A stretch of DNA of 34,110 bases, from positions 1 to 34,110 of the forward strand of contig NZ_JAKDLO010000022.1 in assembly GCF_030452765.1 (NCBI RefSeq), in the 5' to 3' direction. The notes under the pieces were generated by a model. It made no database searches. It saw nothing but the letters and a program-made list of their open reading frames with translations, and was not told where the DNA came from. The DNA comes from Intrasporangium sp. (GTDB lineage: Bacteria > Actinomycetota > Actinomycetes > Actinomycetales > Dermatophilaceae). The position numbers and the translations under genes are program-made. The stretch's first letter is position 1; each line of letters starts with the position of its first letter. Below are positions 16,332 through 24,530 of the stretch, piece after piece.

Positions 16332-16504
16332 CGTCTGCTCCTCTCTCGCGGACGAGCGACAGCGCTCGCTTCTGCGGACAGCGTGGCACGTCACGGGTGA
16401 TAGTGCCCAGCCGAAATCCGTGACAGCAGATCGTCCGGTTCGTAGCGCTGTCACCGAGGTGATGACGCGCGAACCGCAGGCCGGGCGCAGGGCGGCCTCC
16501 TGCC

Positions 16505-16966
16505 TCACCTTTCAATCGCACGTAGAAGGGGGCGGGTGAGCAGGCGGCCCAGGCCCCATCCGTAGGCCGCTCGTGCGCCGGCCGCGACGATCGGGTCGAG
16601 CAGGCGCGGCACCCCGTACACCGAGATCTCCTGTATCCAGGTCACGCTCGAGCAGCCGGCCTGGGCGCTGGGGCACGTGATGACGAGGTCGATCCGCCCG
16701 CGGATGACCCTGCCCTCCTTGCGGATCCGGGCAAACCCGGGCACGTCTGCCAGCGGCGGTCGGAAGGCCTCCACGACCATCGGGTCGTCGAACCCGACCC
16801 GGCCGACAGCCGTGCGAGCCACGAAGCGGGACCCTCTGGTCAGGCCCGCCGCAGCCCGGACGGTCGTGAACGGGATGACCTCGCCGTGCGCCCTCAGGTC
16901 GAGCACCCGCTCCCAGGCCTGGGCAGCGGAGACCGGCGCCGAGCGCGTCACGTTGAAGTGGGCCAT
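16505..16966 (-). CDS. SRPBCC (START/polyketide cyclase-like) family protein
   Basis: Protein of 153 residues with the helix-grip outline. It opens FNVTRSAPVSAAQAWERVLDL, as in many SRPBCC lipid- or ligand-binding proteins, has strand-rich middle parts (FVARTAVGRVGFDDPMVVEAF) and ends in a long helix. The ligand is unknown. The ATG shares one base with the antiporter stop (TGATG), so it is translated together with it; a functional link is only inferred. Confidence 0.75.
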   Translation of the reverse strand: MAHFNVTRSAPVSAAQAWERVLDLRAHGEVIPFTTVRAAAGLTRGSRFVARTAVGRVGFDDPMVVEAFRPPLADVPGFARIRKEGRVIRGRIDLVITCPSAQAGCSSVTWIQEISVYGVPRLLDPIVAAGARAAYGWGLGRLLTRPLLRAIER

Positions 16967-18540
16967 CAACGGTCCAGCATGACGGTGCGCAGGTCGAGTC
17001 GGTGCAGCACCCGGTCCGCCGCCTCGGGGTCGACACCGACCTCTCGCCGAGCACGCAGGATCTCCTCCCGGCCGGCGTCGAGTGCTGCGCGCATGATCCG
17101 TTCCGCCACGGTGAGCGACTCATGGATCCTGGCCTGGGCCTCGGGGTCGAGATCGGCGTCGTCGCGGCTCAGCAACTGCTGCAGGCCGCCGATCCGGCGC
17201 CGCAGGGTGTTGCGCATCGGCTCCGGCATCGAGGCCCACTCGGGCGCCCGCTCGAGCGCCCTCAACGAGGCGTCCCGGGCTCGCTTGGCCAGAGCCCGGT
17301 CGCGTCGACGCTCCCCCTGGGGATCCCTCGGCAGCCTGAGTACCCGCATGAGGCTGGGCAGCGTGAGGCCGGGGATGACGAGCGTCGTGACGAGTACGCC
17401 GGCGGCGGTGACGATGATGAAGGCGCGTGCGGGGAACGGGTCTCCGGCGCCGTCGGTCTGGGGCAGCGAGAGCGCGAGGGCCATCGTCGCGAGGCCACGC
17501 ATGCCGCACCAGGTCAGGACGAGCACCTCCCTGTGGGTTCCCGGGACGGCCGTGCGTTGCTCGGTCCCACCGAGCAGCCGGATCGCGAGCATCCACAGGA
17601 ACCGGACGACGATGACGGCCACGCACACGGCGGCGACGGTGGGCAGCATCGGGACGATCTCGATGCTCTCGTCGGTGAGGATCACCTCCAGCTCCATCCC
17701 CATGAGCCCGAATGCCAGACCGGTCATGAGCAGCTCGACGATGCCCCAGAACGACTGCCGGGCCAGGCGTTCGGCGGAGTCCTGCGGACGAGAACGGCGG
17801 CCGAGCTCGACGGTCATCACGACGACGGCGACGACCCCGGAGGCGTGTACCTTCTCTGCGACGAGATAGACGGCGAAGGGCGCCACTGCGGTGATCGCGC
17901 TACGGGCGACGAGGTTGGGCAGCAGCGCGGTGAGCCATCCGACGAACCACGCCGCGGCGAAACCGAGGGTACCGGCGATGACCGCGCCGACGACGAAGGC
18001 CGGCACGACCTGCCAGCCGACTCCCTGCTTCGCGACGACCGCGTTGATCGCGGCCTGGAAGATGACGATGGCCATCGCGTCGTTGAACAGGCCCTCCGTC
18101 TGGAGCACAGACGTCAGGCGTCGTGGCATGCCGACCTTGCTCGAGACGGACTCCACCGCAATGGGATCGGGCGGTGCGACGACGGCGCCGAGCGCGATGG
18201 CTGCGGCCGCCGTCATCCCCTGCACCATGAGCAACGACACCCCGGCCGCAGCCGTTACGGTCACGACGACGAGCGCCACTGCGAGCAGCACGAGAGAGCG
18301 CCAGCGGGTGCGGAAGACCGACCATGACGTGCGTTGCGCCGTCGCATACAACAGCGGCGGCAGGAACAGCGGCAGGATCAGCTCAGGGTCGATGACCAGC
18401 GCCGGCACCCACGGCATCAGCGAGACGCCCGCTGCCGCGATCAGCATCAGGACCGGGTAGGGCAGGTGGATGCGCTCGGCGACGCCTACGACGACGGCCG
18501 TCCCGCCGAGCAGGGCGATGATCGTGACGAGCGTGTCCAC
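16966..18540 (-). CDS. CPA1/NhaP-type Na+(or K+)/H+ antiporter
   Basis: Integral membrane protein of 524 residues with about 12 hydrophobic helices in the first 400. The ion-binding region shows ALGAVVAPPDPIAVESV (family usually TDPVAV), followed by LQTEGLFNDAMAIV, where Asn-Asp is the conserved pair. The last ~120 residues are charged and cytoplasmic. The start is GTG at 18540 (MDTLVTIIALLGG); no ATG is in frame, and the open frame beyond reads into the divergent promoter. It likely exchanges protons for Na+ or K+ to hold pH and salt balance. Confidence 0.9.
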   Translation of the reverse strand: MDTLVTIIALLGGTAVVVGVAERIHLPYPVLMLIAAAGVSLMPWVPALVIDPELILPLFLPPLLYATAQRTSWSVFRTRWRSLVLLAVALVVVTVTAAAGVSLLMVQGMTAAAAIALGAVVAPPDPIAVESVSSKVGMPRRLTSVLQTEGLFNDAMAIVIFQAAINAVVAKQGVGWQVVPAFVVGAVIAGTLGFAAAWFVGWLTALLPNLVARSAITAVAPFAVYLVAEKVHASGVVAVVVMTVELGRRSRPQDSAERLARQSFWGIVELLMTGLAFGLMGMELEVILTDESIEIVPMLPTVAAVCVAVIVVRFLWMLAIRLLGGTEQRTAVPGTHREVLVLTWCGMRGLATMALALSLPQTDGAGDPFPARAFIIVTAAGVLVTTLVIPGLTLPSLMRVLRLPRDPQGERRRDRALAKRARDASLRALERAPEWASMPEPMRNTLRRRIGGLQQLLSRDDADLDPEAQARIHESLTVAERIMRAALDAGREEILRARREVGVDPEAADRVLHRLDLRTVMLDR

Positions 18541-18550
18541 GCTCGCAGCA

Positions 18551-18586
18551 TGACACCTGTCATCCCGAAGTCGGGACGTCTGTCCC
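18551..18586. promoter_or_regulatory. Three stacked palindromes upstream of the ABC/two-component operon
   Basis: In the 82-bp divergent spacer, TGACA-CC-TGTCA (18551-18562), TCCCGA-AG-TCGGGA (18563-18576) and GGGAC-GTCT-GTCCC (18573-18586) follow each other. They sit 37-72 bp before the ABC gene start and just upstream of the antiporter start. They are candidate sites for the NarL-type regulator encoded at the end of the operon. Confidence 0.5.
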
Positions 18587-18622
18587 ACCCGGGTCGGCCC
18601 GTGCCCGCGCAGACTGGGGAGC

Positions 18623-19612
18623 ATGGACATCGACCTCGCACCAGCAATCGACCTGCGCGATCTCGTCAAGACGTTCCGGGGTACGCGCGAAGAGCCGGTC
18701 CGAGCCGTCGACGGGATCGACCTGACCGTGCGGCCCGGCGAGATAGTCGCCTTCCTCGGCCCGAACGGCGCCGGCAAGACGACGACCCTCGACATGGTCC
18801 TGGGCCTCACCGAGCCGACGAGCGGCACCGCTCGCGTCTTCGGCCGCCCGCCTCGGGAGGCTATCCGCGCCGGACGCGTCTCCGCAGTCCTGCAGACGGG
18901 TGGGCTGCTGCGCGACATCACCGTCCGCGAGACGGTGCGCCTGATCGCCTCGACGTATGCCGCTCACACCCCCGTCGAGGAGGTGATCGACCGAGCGGGG
19001 CTGGGCAGCCTGGCCGACCGTCGGGTCTCGAAGTGCTCCGGCGGCGAGCAGCAGCGGCTCCGCTTCGCCCTGGCCCTGCTGCCGGACCCCGACCTGCTCG
19101 TCCTCGACGAGCCGACCGCCGGCATGGACGTCACGGCCCGGCACGACTTCTGGGCGACGATGCACGACGACGCCGACTCGGGCCGGACCGTCGTCTTCGC
19201 CACCCACTACCTCGAGGAGGCCGACGCCTTCGCCGACCGGATCGTCCTCGTCGCGAAGGGCCGCGTCATCGCCGACGGCACGACGGCCGAGATCCGGGGC
19301 CGGGCCGCCGGGAGGCAGGTCTCGGCCCGGGTCGACGACGGGGCCCTGGCGCCGGCGATCTCCCGGCTGCGGACCACCGCCAGCGTCATCGACGTCACCG
19401 AACGCGGCGACCGGGTCGTCGTCACGACGAGCGACTCCGACGCCGTCGCCCTCCTGCTGCTCACCGACCTCGGCGGACGCGACCTCGAGGTGTCGACCGT
19501 CAGCCTCGACCAGGCCTTCATGGCGCTGACCGCGGACACGGACGGGACCGGGCGCAGCGGCATACCCGATGACAACGGAAAGCACCACGGAGCAGAGGAG
19601 CTCACGCGATGA
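18623..19612 (+). CDS. ABC transporter ATP-binding protein
   Basis: ATPase subunit of 329 residues for an ABC-2 exporter. Walker A GPNGAGKTTT at residues 46-55, Q-loop VLQTGGLL, signature CSGGEQQRLRFALALL, Walker B DLLVLDEPTAGMD and switch His in FATHYLEEAD are all intact. The C-terminal ~100 residues match the DrrA/CcmA-like regulatory extension of drug and lipid exporters. The ATG has GGGGAG close by and the stop overlaps the permease start (ATGA). With the sensor and regulator downstream, a stress- or drug-responsive exporter is likely; the substrate is unknown. Confidence 0.93.
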   Translation: MDIDLAPAIDLRDLVKTFRGTREEPVRAVDGIDLTVRPGEIVAFLGPNGAGKTTTLDMVLGLTEPTSGTARVFGRPPREAIRAGRVSAVLQTGGLLRDITVRETVRLIASTYAAHTPVEEVIDRAGLGSLADRRVSKCSGGEQQRLRFALALLPDPDLLVLDEPTAGMDVTARHDFWATMHDDADSGRTVVFATHYLEEADAFADRIVLVAKGRVIADGTTAEIRGRAAGRQVSARVDDGALAPAISRLRTTASVIDVTERGDRVVVTTSDSDAVALLLLTDLGGRDLEVSTVSLDQAFMALTADTDGTGRSGIPDDNGKHHGAEELTR

Positions 19613-20355
19613 ACGCCACCTACACCCTCGTCGAGATCAAGCGGGTCCTGCGCGATCCCGTGGGCTTGTTCTTCACCGCGGTCCTGCCCGCGTTCCTCTA
19701 CCTGATCTTCGGGTCGACCATCGATGCCCGGGACCAGACCATCGGCAACGGCAACGTCGCGATGTACGTCATGATCAGCATGGCCGCCTACGGTGCGGTC
19801 ACCGCGACGACGGGCACCGGCGGACAGGCCGCGACCGAGCGGATGCAGGGCTGGGGCCGGCAGCTCGGGCTCACCCCGATGCGCGACACGCAGTACGTCG
19901 CGGTCAAGGCCGTCATCGCCCTGCTGGTCGCGGCGATCCCGATCCTGCTCATCTACGCCTTGGGCGCCTGGACCGGTGCGACCGGCACGTCCGGTGCCTG
20001 GCTGTACAGCGGCCTGCTCTGCCTGGCCGGGTCCGTCGTCTTCGCGCTCTACGGGATCTTCATCGGCTCGGCGTTCCGCAGCGAGTCGGCGATCGGGGTC
20101 GCGAGCGGCTCCGTGGTGATCTTCGCCTTCCTCGGCAACGTCTTCGTCCCGCTGTCCGGGGTGTTGCTGACGGTCGGCCGGTTCACCCCGCTGTACGGCG
20201 TCGCGTCCCTCGCACGCTACCCGCTGACCGAGGGCCACCTCGCCGACGGGTCGTTGGAGTCGCTCTGGGTGCCGGTGGCCAACGTCGTCGGGTGGACGAT
20301 CATCTTTGGGATGCTGGCCACCTGGTTCGTGAAGCGGGGCCGGGACCGGCAGTGA
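19609..20355 (+). CDS. ABC-2 type transporter permease
   Basis: Membrane subunit of 248 residues with six helices and the ABC-2 outline: N-terminal VEIKRVLRDPVGLFFTAVLPAFLYLIFG, a central loop with RMQGWGRQLGLTPM, and the C-terminal LTVGRFTPLYGVASLARYPL element. It starts within the stop of the ATPase gene (ATGA) and ends overlapping the kinase start (GTGA), so the three are co-translated. Confidence 0.9.
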   Translation: MNATYTLVEIKRVLRDPVGLFFTAVLPAFLYLIFGSTIDARDQTIGNGNVAMYVMISMAAYGAVTATTGTGGQAATERMQGWGRQLGLTPMRDTQYVAVKAVIALLVAAIPILLIYALGAWTGATGTSGAWLYSGLLCLAGSVVFALYGIFIGSAFRSESAIGVASGSVVIFAFLGNVFVPLSGVLLTVGRFTPLYGVASLARYPLTEGHLADGSLESLWVPVANVVGWTIIFGMLATWFVKRGRDRQ

Positions 20356-21617
20356 GCGCCGACCGGCGCGAGGACACGACCGAGCGCCAGCGAGGAAGGC
20401 CCGGAGCGGCGGGAAGAGGCGCGACAGAAAGCGTGACGGACCCGGCGTGCGCCGTGGAGGTCGAGGGCATGGAGGTGGATGGCATGGAGGCCGAGGGCCT
20501 GCAGTCCGGGGGCCTGCAGTCCGGGCGCCGGAGCCGCAGACCCCGGCGCAACCCCTGGGCGCGCTTCGGGTGGGTCATCCAGTCGATCTGGCTGCTCTTC
20601 CTCGGCTTCCCCGTGGCGCACGTGCTCTCGTCGGGACGGGCCTGGTGGTGGGTCGCCCTCGGCCTCGCGCTCGTCACGACCTTTGCGGCGATCTACGCCG
20701 GGGCCTTCTGGCACCTCAACCAGCTCGACGACGAGCACCTGCCCTCCGCCCGCGTCGCGGGCGGGTACCTCCTCGCCCTGGTCACGGTGGCCGTCGTCAG
20801 CGTGCCGTTCGTCGGCACCGAAGGAGCCACCTACCTGCCGTTCATCACCGCCTTCGCGATGATGGTGATGCCCCTGCGGTGGGGGATCGCCGTCTTCGCC
20901 GTCGCCGTGGCGGTGGCTCTCTACGTCAGCCTCGCCCTCGCCCCCGGGGACGGCTCGTGGGTCGTGGCGGCCATCGTCGTCGCCGTCGGGGTGATGACGG
21001 GCGGGATCAGGGCCATGACCGACCAGGGGGCCCGCTACGAGTCGATGTCGCGCGAGCTGGCCCTCGTGGCCGAGCGGGAGCGGGTGGCCAGGGACGTCCA
21101 TGACGTCCTCGGGCACTCGCTGACGGTCGTCACGGTCAAGGCCGAGCTCGCCGAGCGGCTCATCGACATCGACCCGGAGCGGGCCCGTGCCGAGCTGGCC
21201 GACATCCAGGCCCTCAGCCGGCAGGCCCTCGCGGAGATCCGGGAGACGGTCGGGGGGCTGCGTGCGGCCCGCCTGTCCGTCGAGCTCGCGTCCGCGCGGA
21301 CGGCGCTCACCGGCGCCGGAATCCGGGCCGGTGTCCCGGTCGGTGCGGACGAGGTCGACCCCAGACACCGGACCGTCCTCGCGTGGGTGCTGCGCGAGGC
21401 CGTCACCAACGTCGTGCGGCACAGCGGCGCCACGACGTGCCGGATCGACCTCGGCCCCAACCTGCTTCGCGTCATGGACGACGGGCGAGGCGTGGACGGA
21501 AGCCCGCCGGGCAACGGCCTGCGTGGGGTGCGCGAACGGGTCGAGAGCTCCGGTGGGCGGCTGAGCGTCGGACCCGGCGAGAACGGGCACGGAACTGTTC
21601 TCGAGGTGGTCCTGTGA
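20352..21617 (+). CDS. Sensor histidine kinase, DesK/HisKA_3 type
   Basis: Membrane kinase of 421 residues from a GTG overlapping the permease stop. The first ~70 residues are polar and include four five-residue repeats. About six membrane helices (about 75-225) form the sensor. The dimerisation box ARDVHDVLGHSLTVV carries phospho-His at residue 250, and the ATP-binding domain shows REAVTNVVRHSGA and MDDGRGVDGSPPGNGLRGVRERV. No large extracellular domain is present, so it may sense the membrane or the transporter itself. Later GTG or ATG starts (20433, 20469) would drop part or all of the repeat head. Confidence 0.9.
   Translation: MSADRREDTTERQRGRPGAAGRGATESVTDPACAVEVEGMEVDGMEAEGLQSGGLQSGRRSRRPRRNPWARFGWVIQSIWLLFLGFPVAHVLSSGRAWWWVALGLALVTTFAAIYAGAFWHLNQLDDEHLPSARVAGGYLLALVTVAVVSVPFVGTEGATYLPFITAFAMMVMPLRWGIAVFAVAVAVALYVSLALAPGDGSWVVAAIVVAVGVMTGGIRAMTDQGARYESMSRELALVAERERVARDVHDVLGHSLTVVTVKAELAERLIDIDPERARAELADIQALSRQALAEIRETVGGLRAARLSVELASARTALTGAGIRAGVPVGADEVDPRHRTVLAWVLREAVTNVVRHSGATTCRIDLGPNLLRVMDDGRGVDGSPPGNGLRGVRERVESSGGRLSVGPGENGHGTVLEVVL
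20466..20525 (+). repeat. 15-bp in-frame repeats at the head of the kinase
   Basis: Four 15-bp units encode GMEVD, GMEAE, GLQSG and GLQSG; the last two (20496-20510, 20511-20525) are identical in DNA. They lie in the polar cytoplasmic head before the first membrane helix. Confidence 0.8.
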
Positions 21618-21644
21618 CGGTGGTCGTGAAGGGGAGGTGACTGC

Positions 21645-22259
21645 ATGAGTGAGCCGATCCGGCTGCTGCTCGCCGACGACCAGGCCCTCGTCCGGGGCGC
21701 GCTCGCGGCGCTGCTCGGGCTCGAGCGCGACCTGCAGGTCGTCGCCGAGGTGGGCCGGGGCGACGAGGTGCTGGGCGCGGCCCGGCGCACCGAAGCGCAG
21801 GTCTGCCTGCTCGACATCGAGATGCCGGGTGCGACCGGCATCGAGGTGGCCGAGCAGCTGCGCCGGGAGCTGCCGGCGTGCCGGGCCCTGATCGTGACCA
21901 CCTTCGGACGGCCCGGCTACCTGCGCCGGGCACTCGAGGCCGGCGCCGCCGGGTTCGTCGTCAAGGACACCCCGGCTCGAGAGCTCGCCGAGGCGGTCCG
22001 CCGGGTTCACGCCGGTCTGCGCGTCGTCGACCCGGTGCTCGCCGCAGAGTCCCTCGTCGACGGGGCAAACCCGCTGACGGACCGAGAGCGGGAGGTGCTC
22101 CGGGTCGCGCTCGACGGGGGGACCGTCGCATCCATCGCAGGCCGGGTCCATCTGTCCGCGGGCACCGTGCGCAACCATCTGAGTTCGGCCATCGGCAAGA
22201 CCGGAACCTCGACCAGGGCCGAGGCCGCCCGAGTGGCCCGGGAGCGGGGTTGGCTCTGA
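21645..22259 (+). CDS. NarL/LuxR-family response regulator
   Basis: Partner of the kinase, 204 residues. The receiver domain has the acidic pair in LLADDQALVRG, phospho-Asp 57 in CLLDIEMPG, and a Lys in FVVKDTP. The DNA-binding domain is LuxR type: LTDREREVLRVALDG, then ASIAGRVHLSAGTVRNHLSSAIGKTGTSTRAEA. GGGGAGGTGA precedes the ATG. It probably controls the upstream exporter operon through the palindromes at 18551-18586. Confidence 0.93.
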   Translation: MSEPIRLLLADDQALVRGALAALLGLERDLQVVAEVGRGDEVLGAARRTEAQVCLLDIEMPGATGIEVAEQLRRELPACRALIVTTFGRPGYLRRALEAGAAGFVVKDTPARELAEAVRRVHAGLRVVDPVLAAESLVDGANPLTDREREVLRVALDGGTVASIAGRVHLSAGTVRNHLSSAIGKTGTSTRAEAARVARERGWL

Positions 22260-22300
22260 CCTCCTCCGCCCGACGCATGGCGAACTCGGGTGCTCCCCCC

Positions 22301-22306
22301 TAGGCT
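22301..22306 (+). promoter_or_regulatory. -10 box placing RNA start on the ATP-grasp GTG
   Basis: TAGGCT matches TANNNT and ends seven bases before the GTG at 22314; no ribosome site precedes that GTG. The expected RNA start coincides with the start codon, so a leaderless message is likely. The -35 region is weak. Confidence 0.5.
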
Positions 22307-22313
22307 CAGGCTC

Positions 22314-23537
22314 GTGAACATCGTCTTCATCGAGCCGGGGTTCCCGGCAAACCAGCGTTTGTTCGTCCACGCGCTCGCCTCGGTCGGCGCGAACGTCTTC
22401 GGGATCGGCGAGTCCGGCGAGCAGGAGCTCGGCGACGACCTGCGGGGTGCCATGAAGGCCTACTACCAGGTGCGCAACGTCACCGATGTGGGCCAGCTGA
22501 CCGAGGCCGTCCAGTTCTTCCAACGCTACGCGTGGATCGACGCCCTCGAGTCGACCGTCGAGGCGCACACCATGGCCGCCGCGCAGGTGCGGGAGGCGAC
22601 CGGCATCCCGGGCACGTCGGTCCACACGACGTGGCTCTGCCGCGACAAGCCCTCGATGAAGGAGGCGCTGCGCCAGGCCGGGGTCCCGACGGCTGCCTCC
22701 GCCGCCGTCGACACCGCGCAGGAGGCCAAGGAGTTCGCCGACCAGGTCGGCTACCCCCTCATCCTCAAACCACGGGCCGGCGCCGGCGCAGCCGGGACGG
22801 TGCGCGTCGACGACGACGGGGAGCTCGCCGCGGCCCTGCAGCACTTCGGCGAGACCGGCGCCAGCTCGATCGCCATCGAGGAGTTCGTCCAGGGTCACGA
22901 GGGCTTCTACGACACGATCACGGTGGGCGGGCACGTCGCGCACGACTGGGCGACGCACTACTACCCGAACGTCCTCGAGGCGATGCGCAGCCGGTGGATC
23001 TCACCGCAGTTCGTCACGACCAACCGGATGGAGGGCAACCCCTTCTACGCCGAGGTCCGGGATCTGGGCCGGCGCGTCATCGAGGCGCTCGGCATCGGCA
23101 CGTCGGCCACCCACATGGAGTGGTTCTACGGCCCGAAGGGCCTGAAGTTCTCCGAGATCGGGGCCCGGCCCCCGGGGGTCGGCTGCTGGGACCTGTACTC
23201 GGCGAGCAACGACGTCGACGTCTACCGCGAGTGGGCGCACATCATCACCCACGGCACTCCCGAGCGACCGATGCGGCGCCCGTATGCCGCCGGCATCGTC
23301 GCGCTGAGACCGGACCGTGACGGGACGGTGCAGGGGTACTCCGGCATCGACGCGTTCATGGCCCGGCACGGCAAGTGGGTGCTCGATACGAACTTCCCGG
23401 GGCGCGGGAGCTCGACCCAGCCGGTCGAGGCCGGCTATATGGCCAACTCCTGGCTGCGGATGCGGCACCCCGACTACGACGAGCTGCGTGGCATGCTCGA
23501 CGACGCGGGACGCACCATCCACGTCCACGCCGGATGA
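22314..23537 (+). CDS. ATP-grasp domain ligase of unknown substrate
   Basis: Protein of 407 residues, cytoplasmic. A Rossmann-like pre-domain (NIVFIEPGFPANQRLFVHAL) leads to the ATP-grasp fold: DKPSMKEALRQAGVPTAA, YPLILKPRAGAGAAGTVRV (phosphate-binding loop and Lys), IAIEEFVQGHEGF, and FSEIGARPPGVGCWDLYSA, with the metal-binding Glu. Such enzymes join a carboxylate to an amine through an acyl-phosphate. It resembles the CARNS/PurK-like group but has no Mur domain, so it is not a cyanophycin synthetase. It is the first gene of a four-gene run with an S51-like protein and two alpha/beta hydrolases. The GTG start is chosen from the conserved beginning and the -10 box; an upstream in-frame TTG/CTG region is not conserved-looking. 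Confidence 0.8.
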   Translation: MNIVFIEPGFPANQRLFVHALASVGANVFGIGESGEQELGDDLRGAMKAYYQVRNVTDVGQLTEAVQFFQRYAWIDALESTVEAHTMAAAQVREATGIPGTSVHTTWLCRDKPSMKEALRQAGVPTAASAAVDTAQEAKEFADQVGYPLILKPRAGAGAAGTVRVDDDGELAAALQHFGETGASSIAIEEFVQGHEGFYDTITVGGHVAHDWATHYYPNVLEAMRSRWISPQFVTTNRMEGNPFYAEVRDLGRRVIEALGIGTSATHMEWFYGPKGLKFSEIGARPPGVGCWDLYSASNDVDVYREWAHIITHGTPERPMRRPYAAGIVALRPDRDGTVQGYSGIDAFMARHGKWVLDTNFPGRGSSTQPVEAGYMANSWLRMRHPDYDELRGMLDDAGRTIHVHAG

Positions 23538-23579
23538 GCGTCATACCACCGTGACGACAGGCCCGCACCACAGGTGCCC

Positions 23580-24530
23580 ATGACCACGATCCTGCTCGGT
23601 CCCCAACGGTTCACCGTCACGGTGACCAGCGCGGTGCGTTCCCTCGACGTCGACGGACCCGTCGCGATGATCAACGCGGGCTGGGAGGAGCGGGAGGACG
23701 ACGACGCGGAGCTCGTCAAGAAGCTCGACGGCCGCGGCCGCAACCTGCGGCTCTACAACCGGCTTGTCGACGTCATGACCAAGGATGCCGTCTTCGCCAA
23801 GGGCGCGCTCACCTTCCGTGACCGGCAGGAAGAGCTACGCAAGTTCTACGGAGTGCGGTTGCAGGCGGCCGTCGATGCGGCGCACGCGGTGCTGCACCGT
23901 TCGTCGCCCCATGGCCTCAAGACGGCGGCGTTCACCGGTGCCGTGCAGGGTGTGCGTGAGGTGGACCGGTGGTATGCCGACCAGCTCAAGGAGCTCTACC
24001 GCGAGATGGACCAGCAGGTGTCGGTGCGGGACAGCTCCGTGATCGGGTGGCACCGCGGCGAGGTCGAGGCGATCCTGCGCGACAGCGTCGCTGCCGTCAT
24101 CGCCGGCGGGCACGTCGGGTTCCTGCTGCAGTCCCTGCGGATGTTCTCGCTCGAGCTGCCCGAGGAGCTTCCTGTGGTCGCGTGGTCCGCGGGTGCGATG
24201 GCCCTGACCGAACGCGTCGTGCTGTTCCACGACTTCACCCCGCAGCAGGTCACGGCGGCCGAGTGCCACGACCACGGTCTGGCTCGTCTTCCGGGGATCA
24301 TCGCCCTGCCCTACGCGCGGCGGCGGCTCAGGCTCGACGATCCGGAACGGCTCGCGGTCCTTGCCCGGCGCTTCCCGAGCAAGCAGCTCGTCCTGCTCGA
24401 CGACGGCACCATCCTGCGCTTCCCGTCCGGGCAGACCGGCGCACCGGCTGGGGCCAGAGTCGTCACGCAGCTGGGCGCCGTCGAGACCGTGGGCGACCGG
24501 GTCGGTACGGCGGCGGGTGAGGGCCGATGA
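23580..24530 (+). CDS. Peptidase S51-like (type 1 glutamine amidotransferase-fold) protein
   Basis: Protein of 316 residues. VVAWSAGAMALTERVVLF holds a WSAGA nucleophile elbow (Ser203) matching the G[TS]SAGA motif of cyanophycinase and peptidase E, followed, as in that family, by GLARLPGIIALPYARRRL. An earlier VIAGGHVGFLLQSLR corresponds to the GGNQ-type loop. The middle (about 60-150) is a helical insert not found in CphB. It may hydrolyse or trim the product of the neighbouring ATP-grasp ligase (inference). The ATG at 23580 is used; a GTG two codons earlier is equally possible. Its stop overlaps the next gene (ATGA). Confidence 0.68.
   Translation: MTTILLGPQRFTVTVTSAVRSLDVDGPVAMINAGWEEREDDDAELVKKLDGRGRNLRLYNRLVDVMTKDAVFAKGALTFRDRQEELRKFYGVRLQAAVDAAHAVLHRSSPHGLKTAAFTGAVQGVREVDRWYADQLKELYREMDQQVSVRDSSVIGWHRGEVEAILRDSVAAVIAGGHVGFLLQSLRMFSLELPEELPVVAWSAGAMALTERVVLFHDFTPQQVTAAECHDHGLARLPGIIALPYARRRLRLDDPERLAVLARRFPSKQLVLLDDGTILRFPSGQTGAPAGARVVTQLGAVETVGDRVGTAAGEGR

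Noticed and set aside
20217-22958. Very long open frame (913 codons) on the minus strand
   Set aside because: It is antisense to the kinase, regulator and ATP-grasp genes, all of which have strong family motifs. The translation is His/Arg/Asp-rich without domains, as expected of GC-rich shadow frames.
22314-23537. Second cyanophycin synthetase (CphA2)
   Set aside because: It has ATP-grasp only, is half the length and lacks the Mur ligase domain and P-loop.
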